A DNA stretch of 41,253 nt from Clostridiales bacterium COT073_COT-073. Its GTDB lineage: Bacteria > Bacillota > Clostridia > Lachnospirales > Vallitaleaceae. Position 1 is the stretch's first letter, and every line of letters begins with the position of its first letter. Positions 24,855 through 34,124 of the stretch are shown one piece after another. The DNA lies in NCBI GenBank assembly GCA_003858485.1, contig RQYD01000034.1:1-41253 (forward strand), written 5' to 3'. The translations under genes and the position numbers were made by a program. The notes below the pieces were generated by a model that ran no database searches, was not told where the DNA came from, and saw only the letters and a list, made by a program, of their open reading frames with translations.

Positions 24855-24928
24855 CGGGGTGACAGGATTCGAACCTGCGACCCCCTGATCCCAAATCAGG
24901 TACTCTAGCCAAGCTGAGCCACACCCCG
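24855..24928 (-). tRNA. tRNA-Pro (anticodon UGG)
   Basis: Acceptor CGGGGTG/CACCCCG, anticodon stem CCTGA/TCAGG around loop TTTGGGA (TGG), T-arm GCAGG-TTCGAAT-CCTGT. First tRNA of the operon, six bases before tRNA-Gly. Confidence 0.94.
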
Positions 24929-25074
24929 GGAGCAAAAGCTCAAAAGTTTGTCAATCATACATTTAGATTTTAAAGAAACGAAAAATGATAAAAACAAGAT
25001 GATAAACTGTAAGTTTCCCAAAATATATATGAAAGACAACTTGTGGTTTGTTATAATTTTCAAACGCAAAAATG

Positions 25075-25103
25075 ATTATACTAAAGAACACCCTAATTGT
25101 CAA
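25075..25103 (-). promoter_or_regulatory. Consensus sigma-A promoter of the tRNA operon
   Basis: On the - strand TTGACA (25098-25103) and TATAAT (25075-25080) are spaced by 17 bases, a perfect consensus. Transcription would start near 25068 and reach tRNA-Pro after about 140 bases. The sequence from 24929 to 25302 otherwise shows only AT-rich DNA. Confidence 0.85.
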
Positions 25104-25302
25104 CACTTATTTTCAAAAAAAAGATATTTTTTTTGAAAAATGACAGAGCAGAAAAATAAAAATGTACTAAACTTACTATAGAAGCTTTTTTGAGGCTTTG
25201 TTTCGAAAAAAAATTTGGGGCAAAAACTTAACTTTTCAGGGCATTTAAATTTAAAAAAATAAAAAAAGATTGTATAAATTATAACTTTTTTTTAAAATAT
25301 TC

Positions 25303-25331
25303 TTGATTTTATAAAATCATTATGATATTAT
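25303..25331 (+). promoter_or_regulatory. Promoter of the SLH-caspase gene
   Basis: TTGATT (25303-25308), 17 bases, TATTAT (25326-25331), with a TGA extension before the -10. It leaves a leader of about 125 bases before the start codon at 25464. Confidence 0.6.
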
Positions 25332-25345
25332 GACAGAGGAGTTAA

Positions 25346-25408
25346 ATGATAATGAAAATCAATATGATTTGCATTTGGAAATTGGCTCAACTTTCATCCA
25401 TTCCTTAG
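25346..25408 (+). other. Possible 20-codon leader ORF
   Basis: ATG 25346 behind GAGGAG (25336-25341) opens a frame of 20 codons ending in TAG at 25406, within the leader of the giant SLH gene. The predicted peptide has no recognised regulatory pattern. It may be chance; it is noted because of its ribosome binding site and position. Confidence 0.2.
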
Positions 25409-25463
25409 AACATTTTTTCGATATGACTGTAAAAAATAATTTCTTATATAAGAAGGAGGAAAT

Positions 25464-28400
25464 ATGAAAAGATTATTAAAAAAAGGAATCAGCCTGATAA
25501 TTAGCTTCAGCTTATTATTTGGCACATTTTCTTTTGCAGCCGGTGGGGAAGAATATCAAAATCACTGGGCAAAGGAAAACATTGAAAAAGCCAGGGAACT
25601 GGGAATTATTGATTTTACTCCGGGCGGTGAATTTTTACCGGATAAAAATTTAACCCGGGCCGAAGCGGTTAAGATAATGAATCGGACTTTTGGTTTCACA
25701 GCCGGGAAAGCTACCCCTTTTACTGATATTAAGGGACACTGGGCAGAAACAGAAATTGAAATTGCCTATGCGGCCGGCTATATTAAAGGAACATCAGAGA
25801 GTTCTTTTTCACCGGAAGGAGAGTTGACGCGTCAGCAGCAAGCGGTTATGCTTTATCGGGCCTTTGCTTTTGCACCGGAAAAGATGGAGAAGCCATTTAA
25901 AGACTGGGATACTATTTCCGATTGGGCAAAAGAAGCGGTTGCCACTTTGGCTGTTAAAAATATTTTTAAGGGTCTGCCGGGAGGAGAATTTGCGCCACAA
26001 GCCAGAATGACTAAGGCACAAGCAGCTACAGTAGCAGTGTCTTCACATCTGCTTTATCAGGAAGAACAAGTGAAAAAACAAAATGAGCAGGCAAATTTGG
26101 ATCAGAAAATGAAAGATCAGAAACCATCTGTTTTGGCTGAATCAAAAGAAGAACAAGGTCAATATATTCCTTTGCCGGATGAAAGTTTAACCAATCCGAT
26201 GAGATTCAGACAAGCAGGTGATGACTTTTATGTCCTGCATGTCAATGAAAATGAGGAGCTGACCAAAGTCCGTCAGGATATTTTAAGAAACTATCCAATG
26301 ATTCAGGACGAAAAATTATATTTAGCCAAGGCATATAAGGACGAAAAACAAGTTCTGGCATATATTGAGCAAAGTGATATTCGTTTTCCGGCCCTTTCAG
26401 ACAAACCCTTAATTATTGAGGGTCTGTATATTGCAGATGAGCATAGAAATTTAAGTTTGCTGTCGGCCGATCAGGAGCTGAGTGGGCGTCCGGAACTGAT
26501 GCTGGCAGTTGGCCGGGTAAAAGGAACTAAGCCGCTGGTAGTTGGCCGGAAAATTATCGGTTATATGGAAAATAGTTTAAATGTGGGGTTGGATCTACAG
26601 CCGGAAACTATTTTGGTAAAAGGTTTGACTTTTGATTTGGAGCAGACCGACAAAGATGGATTGGTGCAGCAGGCGGCTATCAGCCAAAGCGGAATGGTGA
26701 CCGAAATGCCTGAAGATCTAGAGATCATTAATAATCGGATCTATTTGGGTCAAAATAGTGTAGCAGTTAAATCTGGAATTCGAATTAAAATCCCGGTTAA
26801 AACGGGGAAACTGCTGATTCAGGGCAATGAAATCAAAGGGCATGGCTTTACTGGTGAAAAGTCCAGGAATGCCGAGGCAATTTCGCTGATCACCAGAGCC
26901 AGGCCCGATACTGAGGTAATCATCAGAGATAATTATATTAAAGATTATATGTTTCATGGAATCGGCATATCAGCCGGTCAGGATACAATTGTTAAAATTG
27001 AAAACAATCATCTGCAAAATATTGGCCAAAACGGAATTGGTATTTTTGTGTTTGATCATGTCAAGGAGTTGGCGATCAGCGGCAATAAGATTGACAGCTT
27101 TGGCACCAAAGAGATCTTATCCGGCCCATTTGGCACTGAGCCGAAAGTCAGTGCGGAATCAGAAACCGGCATTAGTCTTGAATACATTGATATGGTGTAT
27201 GGAGTGAAAGTTAATCAGAAATATTATAGCCAAAAAGAACGTTTGACTCATGATTTGATGTTAGTTGATAATCAGGTGGCAGCCAAGGAAAGGAATGATG
27301 CGCTGGATGGTGTTCACGATTGTACACCTGTGTACATTGGTCAAAAGGGAAGATTTGGCGATCCGGTGGCAGCACTGAATGGTCGTGGGCGTTTAAATAA
27401 GAAAGAAGTAATTGTAGTAAAAGAGGAAAACGGAGATTTGGAATTGGGTGTAAATCCCAATGATCCGACTGCGCACAAACAGGTGAAAAGTTTACGCATT
27501 GTCGGAAATGGTTCCGGTCGAATCTTGTTAAGTGAAAATTTGGAAATATTGGAAGATTTGATTATTGACCTGCCAAATGCCTCTTTACAAAATAAAGCTA
27601 AAGTTCAGGGGAAAATACAAATAATTAATATCCGTGAAAATGATGCTTCGGCTTTTCAGCTGGAAATTGCCAATAATAAAATTTTCCGGGGGAGCAGTCA
27701 GCCGCTGTCAGTGGTGGTGACCGGAATTAAAAACAAAGAGGATCAACCGGTAGCTAAAGAGACTTCAAAGTTGGCCGGTAACTTGGTATTAAAAGCTGGA
27801 AAAGAAATAGTTTCAAGCGATAAGTATCAAATTCTGGATACGGAAGATACCATTATTTTAAGTAAAAATTATTTGGACACTTTATCAAAAAGTATAACTT
27901 TTACCTTGGAATATCAGGATCCTGAAAATCAAGTGGAAATGGTGAGCAAAAACTTTGACATTATCGTTGAAGATTTATCAGCTGGAAAATTGGGATTTGT
28001 GGCCGATAAAGACAAATCCATTATTTGTGCTTTTGCACCGGAAGAAGGTATTCAAATTAAAGTGACAGGCCTTAAGAATACCAAGGGTGAAGCTATTACT
28101 CCGGCCCAAAGTAATTTAAGTGCTCATGCCAAACTGATGATCAGTTATCAAAAAGCCGGGGCTGATGAACTTTTATGGGATGAAGAGGGCGATATCTTAA
28201 CCATTAAAAAAGCGCTGCTGGATCGGGTGCCGTCACCGGCCTGGGGCAATACCCAACCGATTAAATTAAGCTTGCACGATCCGGCAAATAATATTGGAGA
28301 AATTGAGCTGCGCCTGGAGTTGCTGGTTTTAAATCATTCGGTCAATAAGGGAGAAATCCTGGGACTAACACCTTTGACATTTACGGAGGGAGCAGCTACT

Positions 28401-31034
28401 GATGAAGGACTCCGTTTTCAGATCAAGGATTTAAGAAATGCCAGGGGAGAAATTTTAAGTCCGGATAAGACCAATTTGGCTGATTATCTCGGAGTGGAAC
28501 CATTTCCGGTGGACTGGAAATTGGAAATGACCGGTATGGGCGATCAAATTCGTTTCAATCCTGATCATTATCAAATTAATGATGATGAAGATATCATTAC
28601 CTTAAAGAAAGAGTATCTGGATTTGATTAAGTCCAATGCCCGGGATACCGAGTTTGGAATTAAACAATATATCTTTAAATACCGGGATCCACGATATGGC
28701 ACTGAATTCCGTAGTCAGAAGATCTTGGTGCATATTAAAAAGCAAATTATTCCTTTAAATAAGGAAACAAAAATTACATCCGACACATTGCAGATTATGG
28801 AAAATCGGATTCGGTCCGGTCAGCAGACATTAAGTGGAAGTGCGACAGTTGAATGGCTGCTGACTCAAATAAAAAGAGGTAATCCAAGGCAGACCCTGCG
28901 GATATATCCGGCGGCTCAAATTGTCGATGGCATATTGCCGCCGGCCAATATCTATCAATATAAAGATGAATATGAAAATATTGCATCAGGTGATATGCTG
29001 GTAGTTACGGCTGAAGACGGTGAGCATCGGGCTTATTATCAGCTTGACTTTGCAGAAGAGGCAGAAGAATCTTTGATTCAGGGGATTGCTGATGCCGATA
29101 TTGCTTTGCAGTTGGGTAAGACTTTTGTTAAAATTCAGGGCAGTCATACTGTATCTGAGGTGTTAAGCGCCTTTACCTATCAGGCAGATGTGCAGAAAAT
29201 GATTTTAGAAGGGGAAAAGGTGTTACCGGCAGTTCAAAAAGTTGATGAAAATATGATTTTGCAGGTACAAAAAGATGGCAAAACCGAAAAACGGCAAATT
29301 CAGGTGGTTAAAGAACCGGTATATCGGGCTTTGATTGTGGCCAATTCTGATTATCCGGGGGATAAAAGTGATTTAGCCGGACCGGTTGGCGATGCCAAAT
29401 TAATGCAGCAGGTATTTGCTGCCCAAAGATTTGCCGGCAAAAAAATGAGTCAAATCGTGGTTAAAGAAAATCAGGAAAAAGCTGATTTCTTGCAGGCGAT
29501 CAAGGATGCTTATGCCGGTGCCAATGAAAATGATATTTCGTATTTTTATTATTCCGGACATGGTTTTAATCATAAGGAAATCAGCTATTTATGCATGGTT
29601 GGGGCAGCGCTGGGCGAAGCCGATCCAATTGATTTATGGGTATCCGTCGATGAGCTGAAAACTGCTCTGGATGCGGTTCCGGGTAAGAAGATCTTGATCC
29701 TGGACAGCTGCAACTCGGGCGGCTTTATTGGCAAAAAGGCCTATGATGCCAATTCCGGAGCCACTCCAAAACAAGGTAAGCAGAGCCTTGCCTTTGTGGA
29801 AACCGTAGTTAGCCAATTTGCGGCTCAAAGTGTTAGTCAGCCGAATTACCTGATCAGTGACAAATATAAGGTTTTAGCGGCCAGTTCGGAAAATGAATTT
29901 TCGTATGAAGACAAACTGGAGAAATTAGGTAAGTTTACCAAAGCACTGGCTCAGGCGGCCGGAGTGGACGGTAACTTGCGGGCCGATGAAAATAATGACG
30001 GCAAGGCCGGTTTGGAGGAATTATTTGCCTATTTGGATAAACATGTAATTTATACCTCTCATATTCAGGCCTACCCACGAAAAGATCAATTTACCATTTT
30101 TGAAAATCCGGTAGCACCAAGACCTTTAAGTGATGATGTAGTAATATCGGCCAGGGATAATGCCTATAAGGTAATCATCAAAGGAAAACAAAGAATGATT
30201 ACCTCAGATCGGATAACAATTGATACCAATATGACGGTGACTGATTTTCTCAGCCATGTGCAAAAAGGAGAAGAGCATCAGGAGTTGTTTGTATTGCCTG
30301 AATTGGTAGAGCTGGATAATACCAACGCCAAAGCGGATGAAGAAAAGATGGCCGGTTTGGATCGGCTGATGGTAATTGCTGAAAATGGGGATAAAGTTGC
30401 TTATCAGATTGTCGTTAAAAAAGCAGGCAGCAATAGCGGTACAGCCAGTCAGGCAGCAATTGCTATTCCTGATTTTGACGGGATTTATCAGATTTCTGCC
30501 AACAAAGAAATTACCAGTGGCAGCGGTGAACTGACAACGGCATTAACGGTGGGAGATTTTCTGGCAAAGCTGAAGAATAAGGCACAATATGATGAAATTA
30601 AGATTGGCAATAAAAACAGTCCTTTTGCCAATAAAGATGATGCACAGCCATTGGCTGAGGGAGATGTGCTGCATTTGCAAAAAGGCAGTAAGAAAGCCAG
30701 CTATTCTTTGCGCTTGAAGACTATTTCAGCCGAATTCCCATTACCTGATTTTGGCGGAAAATATAAATTATCCTTTGACCAAAAGAAAATTTTGGGTGAC
30801 AGTGAAGATTTGACAACCGATGTCACAGTTGAAAGCTTTTTAAACAACTTTACCAATCTGTCGGATTATGATCAGGCTAAAGTTTTGAAAGCCTATGAAA
30901 ATGAGATCGTCAAAAGTAATGAGATGAAACTGGAAAATGAGGATAAATTATTCCTGAAAAAAGGAAATATGGAAAAGACTTTTCTGCTGATGGTAGAAGA
31001 AGCGGGAAATGGACCGATCATTATTATTCCATAA
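25464..31034 (+). CDS. Giant SLH surface protein with beta-helix and caspase-like (C14) domain
   Basis: An 1856-residue exported protein. Signal peptide (1-27), three SLH domains (about 30-197), a right-handed beta-helix-like stretch (about 425-558, with repeats such as IRDNYIKDYMFHGIGIS), three Ig-like modules of about 120 residues (about 734-839, 840-965, 966-1095), two small modules (1096-1286), a caspase-like domain (about 1290-1550), and three more small modules (1556-1849) with the recurring pattern TVxxFL ... DxLxLxKG. The catalytic dyad is His1366 (YYSGHG) and Cys1416 (LDSCNSGGF), 50 residues apart as usual for the family. An EF-hand-like loop at 1508-1519 (DENNDGKAGLEE) suggests calcium control. 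AGGAGG precedes ATG 25464. Single gene with its own promoter and terminator. Substrate unknown. Confidence 0.88.
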   Translation: MKRLLKKGISLIISFSLLFGTFSFAAGGEEYQNHWAKENIEKARELGIIDFTPGGEFLPDKNLTRAEAVKIMNRTFGFTAGKATPFTDIKGHWAETEIEIAYAAGYIKGTSESSFSPEGELTRQQQAVMLYRAFAFAPEKMEKPFKDWDTISDWAKEAVATLAVKNIFKGLPGGEFAPQARMTKAQAATVAVSSHLLYQEEQVKKQNEQANLDQKMKDQKPSVLAESKEEQGQYIPLPDESLTNPMRFRQAGDDFYVLHVNENEELTKVRQDILRNYPMIQDEKLYLAKAYKDEKQVLAYIEQSDIRFPALSDKPLIIEGLYIADEHRNLSLLSADQELSGRPELMLAVGRVKGTKPLVVGRKIIGYMENSLNVGLDLQPETILVKGLTFDLEQTDKDGLVQQAAISQSGMVTEMPEDLEIINNRIYLGQNSVAVKSGIRIKIPVKTGKLLIQGNEIKGHGFTGEKSRNAEAISLITRARPDTEVIIRDNYIKDYMFHGIGISAGQDTIVKIENNHLQNIGQNGIGIFVFDHVKELAISGNKIDSFGTKEILSGPFGTEPKVSAESETGISLEYIDMVYGVKVNQKYYSQKERLTHDLMLVDNQVAAKERNDALDGVHDCTPVYIGQKGRFGDPVAALNGRGRLNKKEVIVVKEENGDLELGVNPNDPTAHKQVKSLRIVGNGSGRILLSENLEILEDLIIDLPNASLQNKAKVQGKIQIINIRENDASAFQLEIANNKIFRGSSQPLSVVVTGIKNKEDQPVAKETSKLAGNLVLKAGKEIVSSDKYQILDTEDTIILSKNYLDTLSKSITFTLEYQDPENQVEMVSKNFDIIVEDLSAGKLGFVADKDKSIICAFAPEEGIQIKVTGLKNTKGEAITPAQSNLSAHAKLMISYQKAGADELLWDEEGDILTIKKALLDRVPSPAWGNTQPIKLSLHDPANNIGEIELRLELLVLNHSVNKGEILGLTPLTFTEGAATDEGLRFQIKDLRNARGEILSPDKTNLADYLGVEPFPVDWKLEMTGMGDQIRFNPDHYQINDDEDIITLKKEYLDLIKSNARDTEFGIKQYIFKYRDPRYGTEFRSQKILVHIKKQIIPLNKETKITSDTLQIMENRIRSGQQTLSGSATVEWLLTQIKRGNPRQTLRIYPAAQIVDGILPPANIYQYKDEYENIASGDMLVVTAEDGEHRAYYQLDFAEEAEESLIQGIADADIALQLGKTFVKIQGSHTVSEVLSAFTYQADVQKMILEGEKVLPAVQKVDENMILQVQKDGKTEKRQIQVVKEPVYRALIVANSDYPGDKSDLAGPVGDAKLMQQVFAAQRFAGKKMSQIVVKENQEKADFLQAIKDAYAGANENDISYFYYSGHGFNHKEISYLCMVGAALGEADPIDLWVSVDELKTALDAVPGKKILILDSCNSGGFIGKKAYDANSGATPKQGKQSLAFVETVVSQFAAQSVSQPNYLISDKYKVLAASSENEFSYEDKLEKLGKFTKALAQAAGVDGNLRADENNDGKAGLEELFAYLDKHVIYTSHIQAYPRKDQFTIFENPVAPRPLSDDVVISARDNAYKVIIKGKQRMITSDRITIDTNMTVTDFLSHVQKGEEHQELFVLPELVELDNTNAKADEEKMAGLDRLMVIAENGDKVAYQIVVKKAGSNSGTASQAAIAIPDFDGIYQISANKEITSGSGELTTALTVGDFLAKLKNKAQYDEIKIGNKNSPFANKDDAQPLAEGDVLHLQKGSKKASYSLRLKTISAEFPLPDFGGKYKLSFDQKKILGDSEDLTTDVTVESFLNNFTNLSDYDQAKVLKAYENEIVKSNEMKLENEDKLFLKKGNMEKTFLLMVEEAGNGPIIIIP

Positions 31035-31064
31035 AAATGGAGTTATTATAAGATTACCCGGGAA

Positions 31065-31104
31065 AAAGCACATGGAGAGAGGGGAAGCTCAATCCATGTG
31101 CTTT
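31065..31104 (+). terminator. Terminator after the giant SLH gene
   Basis: AAAGCACATGGA (31065-31076) and TCCATGTGCTTT (31093-31104) form a perfect 12-pair stem around a 16-base loop, 30 bases after the stop codon. Confidence 0.7.
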
Positions 31105-31270
31105 GCCTTGTACTACGTTTTCTTTCCCTTCATTCCGATAGAAGATTGAAGCAAGCAGGAAACCTGAGCGCAGAACCAAACCTTAAAAATGGTATGATAT
31201 TTATAACTCGACTTTCCCACAGTCTTTTTTGGCTCCATCCCGCTCCAGGGAGCGGGCACATGGGTTCCCC

Positions 31271-31530
31271 CGCTTTCGCCACATACTTCGTAAGATGGCT
31301 TTCGCGGCACACGCTTTCGCCACATACTTCGTAAGATGGCTTTCGTTCCCACCCATTTAACAGGCCCTGTCGAAAAACTTCGTTTTTCTGCCCGGGTGGG
31401 CAACCTACCTTTCGCCACTTACTTCGCAAGATGGCTTGCGGTTACACCCTGCTTTCGCCACTTACTTCGTAAGATGGCTTGCGGTTACACCCTGCTTTCG
31501 CAACTTACTTCGTAAGATTGCTTTCGCAGC
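31271..31530 (-). repeat. Array of five structured repeats
   Basis: Five copies of a unit of about 32 bases begin near 31271, 31313, 31409, 31451 and 31494, spaced 41-43 bases except for one gap of about 96. Read on the - strand each is GCGAAAG, CATCTTACGAAG and TAAGTGGCGAAAGC, with the hairpin CTTAC-GAA-GTAAG or paired variants. The wider gap (31346-31408) holds another hairpin: CCCACCC/GGGTGGG outer arms around GAAAAAC-TTC-GTTTTTC. The spacers of about 10 bases are far too short and too alike for CRISPR. The same repeat occurs at 1-41 and 21177-21213. From 31105 to 31270 only a small CGCTCC/GGAGCG palindrome is visible. Confidence 0.75.
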
Positions 31531-31552
31531 ACATGCCTAAAAAAGACTGTTT

Positions 31553-31966
31553 CTAGAAACATTGGGGCGGAATGAAGTTTTGGGCTTCTGCTTCTGAAGT
31601 AAACTCAACCTCAGCCAGAACCAGTCCGGCAAAAGTATCTGTAAAAATATCAAGCTCAATGGTATATTCTTTATCACCCAAAAGATAGGGCAAATAATAG
31701 CGTTTTTTAGTGATTTTGTGTCCCTCTGCTTTGATGGCTAAATTCCGATATTGTTCAGCACTTAGTGGTAATTCATATTCCAGATGTTTGACCATACCGC
31801 TGCCTTTAACAGTTAAGATATAATTTTCACTGCATCGGCGAATCCGAATAACCGGTGAAGTACTGATGTAAGCCTGTTCAATTAAATCATACGGATAAGA
31901 TAAGTAATCCACTTCAGATAAATCCACCAGATATTTGTGTTCGATTTCATAATTATGATGTTGCAT
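31553..31966 (-). CDS. CYTH-domain protein, C-terminally truncated
   Basis: A 137-residue protein of the CYTH family (triphosphate tunnel enzymes: inorganic triphosphatase, thiamine triphosphatase or class IV adenylate cyclase). The N-terminal signature EIEHK is at residues 7-11; RIRR and LTVKG, and ELDIF and LAEVEF, are the strands that line the tunnel. Family members usually run 20 or so residues further after FIPP-x-WFG; here the frame ends at PPQCF with a stop, right where the repeat array begins, so the end has probably been lost. AAGGAGAAGG precedes ATG 31966; a longer frame to 32128 has no supporting ribosome binding site. A TATAAT -10 lies at 32027-32032. It may be inactive. Confidence 0.75.
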   Translation of the reverse strand: MQHHNYEIEHKYLVDLSEVDYLSYPYDLIEQAYISTSPVIRIRRCSENYILTVKGSGMVKHLEYELPLSAEQYRNLAIKAEGHKITKKRYYLPYLLGDKEYTIELDIFTDTFAGLVLAEVEFTSEAEAQNFIPPQCF

Positions 31967-32365
31967 AGCCTTCTCCTTGTTAATTTGTTTTGATTCATGA
32001 TTTTGCTGTCTGCTCCTGTTTTTTCTATTATAATGGATATATGGGATATTTTCCAGTAGGAACAGAAAGATATAAAAGATTCTTTGGAAACAGCAGCGAT
32101 TTTGGCAGAAGCCGGACGAAGGAACCAAAATCCTTGAAAAACCGCGTCAAATAGATTATAATAAACAGCAGACAGAAAAAGAAATTTTGATCTGTCAGAA
32201 TATGCTAAAGTTTCAGGCAAAGGGAGATCCTGTGAAAAAACAGTGTTTCACAAGCCGGGAAATTGTTCCATATTCAGGAGCGCATAATCGTATAGATCCC
32301 AAAAAGAAGGCTTTTTTGGCAATTAAGAAAATCGATGAAAAGCGGCCAATTGAAAGGAGTACTTT

Positions 32366-32926
32366 ATGAAAAAAGCATTATTGTTTTTAGCAGACGGATT
32401 TGAAGAAGTCGAGGCATTGGCACCACTGGATATTTTAAGGCGGGCAGGGATCAATTTGCTGACTGTTTCGGTGACTGGTCAAAAGACAGTTAAAAGTTCT
32501 CATCAAGTAGTGATTGAGGCTGATATACGACTTGAGGAATTAAGCGTGGAGCAGGCAGAAGCAGATGTGTATATTTTACCGGGTGGCATGCCGGGCTCAC
32601 AAACTTTGGCAGACTGTCAGCCATTGCATAACTTGCTTTTACAGGCAAATGCCAATGGTAAATGGATCGCCGCCATTTGCGCTGCCCCGATGGTTTTGGG
32701 CAAGTTGGGATTGCTGGCCGGCAAAGAAGCGATTTGCTATCCCGGTGTCGAGTCGAAACTGGAAGGAGCCAGGATTTCTGATCAGGCAGTGGTCAAAGAT
32801 AGTAAGGTGATCACAGCCAAGGGAGTGGGAGTGGCCTTTGATTTTGGATATGCCATCTTAAAAGAGCTGGCTGATGCTGAAACAGTGGAGCAACTAAAAG
32901 CGCAAATGATTTATACGAATAAATAA
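32366..32926 (+). CDS. DJ-1/PfpI family protein (YajL/ThiJ-like)
   Basis: A 186-residue class I glutamine amidotransferase-like protein of the DJ-1 family. The elbow cysteine is Cys105 in AAICAAPMVLG, and the conserved acidic residue is in ADGFEEVEA near residue 15; PGGMPGS is the family glycine-rich turn. Relatives act in oxidative-stress protection, protein deglycation or glyoxalase chemistry; which applies here is not decided. AAAGGAG precedes ATG 32366. It is a single gene, followed by a long hairpin (33077-33135). The 32129-32365 region upstream holds no recognised feature. Confidence 0.92.
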   Translation: MKKALLFLADGFEEVEALAPLDILRRAGINLLTVSVTGQKTVKSSHQVVIEADIRLEELSVEQAEADVYILPGGMPGSQTLADCQPLHNLLLQANANGKWIAAICAAPMVLGKLGLLAGKEAICYPGVESKLEGARISDQAVVKDSKVITAKGVGVAFDFGYAILKELADAETVEQLKAQMIYTNK

Positions 32927-32990
32927 TTCAACTTATCATCGATATGCTTTTGTACAGGAAAACAGAGTAGATTTAAGCGAAATGTAAGCA

Positions 32991-33192
32991 AATATATTGA
33001 ATTTGGCTATAGGATAAGCCAGAGTATATGCAAAGGGAGCCTGTTATCGAGAAAATGATCAGTCTAAATTATGGATAATAGGTTCTGTTTGCCCATATCG
33101 CTAGCAAGCTAGAGTATGTGCAAACAGAACCTATTATTAAGCTGAGTTGTCAAGCCGGATGAAATATATTGAATTTGGCTATAGGAATAAGC
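32991..33192. repeat. Direct repeats enclosing a 16-bp perfect hairpin
   Basis: AATATATTGAATTTGGCTAT followed by AGGA(A)TAAGC occurs at 32991 and again at 33163. Between them AATAGGTTCTGTTTGC (33077-33092) and its perfect complement (33120-33135) form a 16-pair stem around a 27-base loop, itself holding CTAGC/GCTAG. Phrases AGAGTAT(A/G)TGCAAA and CCT(G/A)TTAT occur twice as well, so the block is a diverged tandem duplication. It may end transcription of the DJ-1 gene and of the opposing membrane-protein gene. Confidence 0.6.
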
Positions 33193-33203
33193 TGGGGATA
33201 TTA

Positions 33204-33662
33204 TTAAAGCAAACTAACTGCCACCATAATTAAAAAAGTCAGGCCGCTGGAAATCAGCAGAGGCAGGGTGTGTCTGGATTTTGGTGAGGTATAAAGGTAT
33301 TTTTCCTGAAGCACCTGTTTTAATTCAGAGCCACTATTGACAGCATATTCATCCATCATTTGGGTGCGGCTGCGTTTGAAGAAAAAGGCTTTGGCGTGTT
33401 TTAGAGAATAGCGGATGCCGTTAAATAAACCGCGCTCAGCCACCATGCTTAACAGGGCATAACAAAAAAGCGGGATATTAATATAGTAGAAACCGGCGTT
33501 TAACAGATACCAATAGGATCTGCCGGCAGAATTTCCAAACTGGTAATATAATAAGGAAGAAACTAGTACAGTCAGCCAGATCGTCAGCAAATATTTAAGG
33601 CTTTGCCTGACCAGCGGCCGGCGCAGAGGGCAGGTTTTGGCAGGGATTGATTCTTTGTTCAT
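33204..33662 (-). CDS. Small membrane protein, DUF3899-like
   Basis: A 152-residue membrane protein with about four hydrophobic stretches (25-41, 50-72 in two parts, and 133-151). The middle region FYYINIPLFCYALLSMVAERG followed by LFNGIRYSLKH resembles DUF3899 proteins (quoted here only as FYYINIPLF and GLFNGIRYS). AAAGGAA lies just upstream of ATG 33662. The C-terminal Lys/Arg-rich loop FFFKRSRTQMMDEY is probably cytoplasmic. No neighbour suggests a role. Confidence 0.6.
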   Translation of the reverse strand: MNKESIPAKTCPLRRPLVRQSLKYLLTIWLTVLVSSLLYYQFGNSAGRSYWYLLNAGFYYINIPLFCYALLSMVAERGLFNGIRYSLKHAKAFFFKRSRTQMMDEYAVNSGSELKQVLQEKYLYTSPKSRHTLPLLISSGLTFLIMVAVSLL

Positions 33663-34037
33663 GGTATTTCCTTTCTTTTTAACGGTAGATGGTTTGACTT
33701 ATTCTGCCAATCCCGAAAAAGACATTAGCTGATTTCTGGCAGATTGGCGTTTCTCTGAAACAGAAAAGGGCCTGTCTTTAAATGATGATGGATTTTTTTT
33801 ATCATATCGTAAAAGAGCGGTTTTGAAAAGAGAAAAAGTAAAAAAAGGTCAAATTTTACAATTTTATATTCATAAAATTATCCAAACAGGTAGAATTATA
33901 TTGCAAAAATGAATATTAAAAAGCAAAAACTTGCATTTTTGAATTGTGCAAACAAAAAAGCTTGAATCAGAAAAACTTTAAAATAGCATTTTGGTAAAAA
34001 ACATAAAAAAACACCCAAAAAACTTTGCAAGTTTTTC

Positions 34038-34066
34038 TTTACAAAAATTAAAAACTGTATTATAAT
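34038..34066 (+). promoter_or_regulatory. Promoter of the opp operon
   Basis: TTTACA (34038-34043) and TATAAT (34061-34066) are spaced by 17 bases, about 60 bases before the oppA start. The upstream region 33663-34037 has no gene; it is AT-rich with a GCCAATC/GATTGGC pairing at about 33703-33750. No CodY- or T-box-like element was recognised with confidence. Confidence 0.8.
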
Positions 34067-34124
34067 AACACCATTACACAAATACATGGGTAATAGTAAA
34101 CGTAGAAAAAGGAGGATAATTCAC

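Noticed and set aside
24651-24908. 85-residue + strand frame
   Set aside because: It is antisense to three tRNA genes (Arg, Gly, Pro), a common artefact.
24929-25463. Riboswitch or T-box in the region before the giant SLH gene
   Set aside because: Only AT-rich sequence and two promoters are visible; no conserved riboswitch core was recognised.
31098-31429. Open frames on both strands near the structured repeats
   Set aside because: No ribosome binding site, and repeated phrases come from the DNA repeats.
31271-31530. CRISPR array
   Set aside because: The spacers between repeats are about 10 bases, alike, and the repeats are hairpin variants of each other; no cas gene is in the window.
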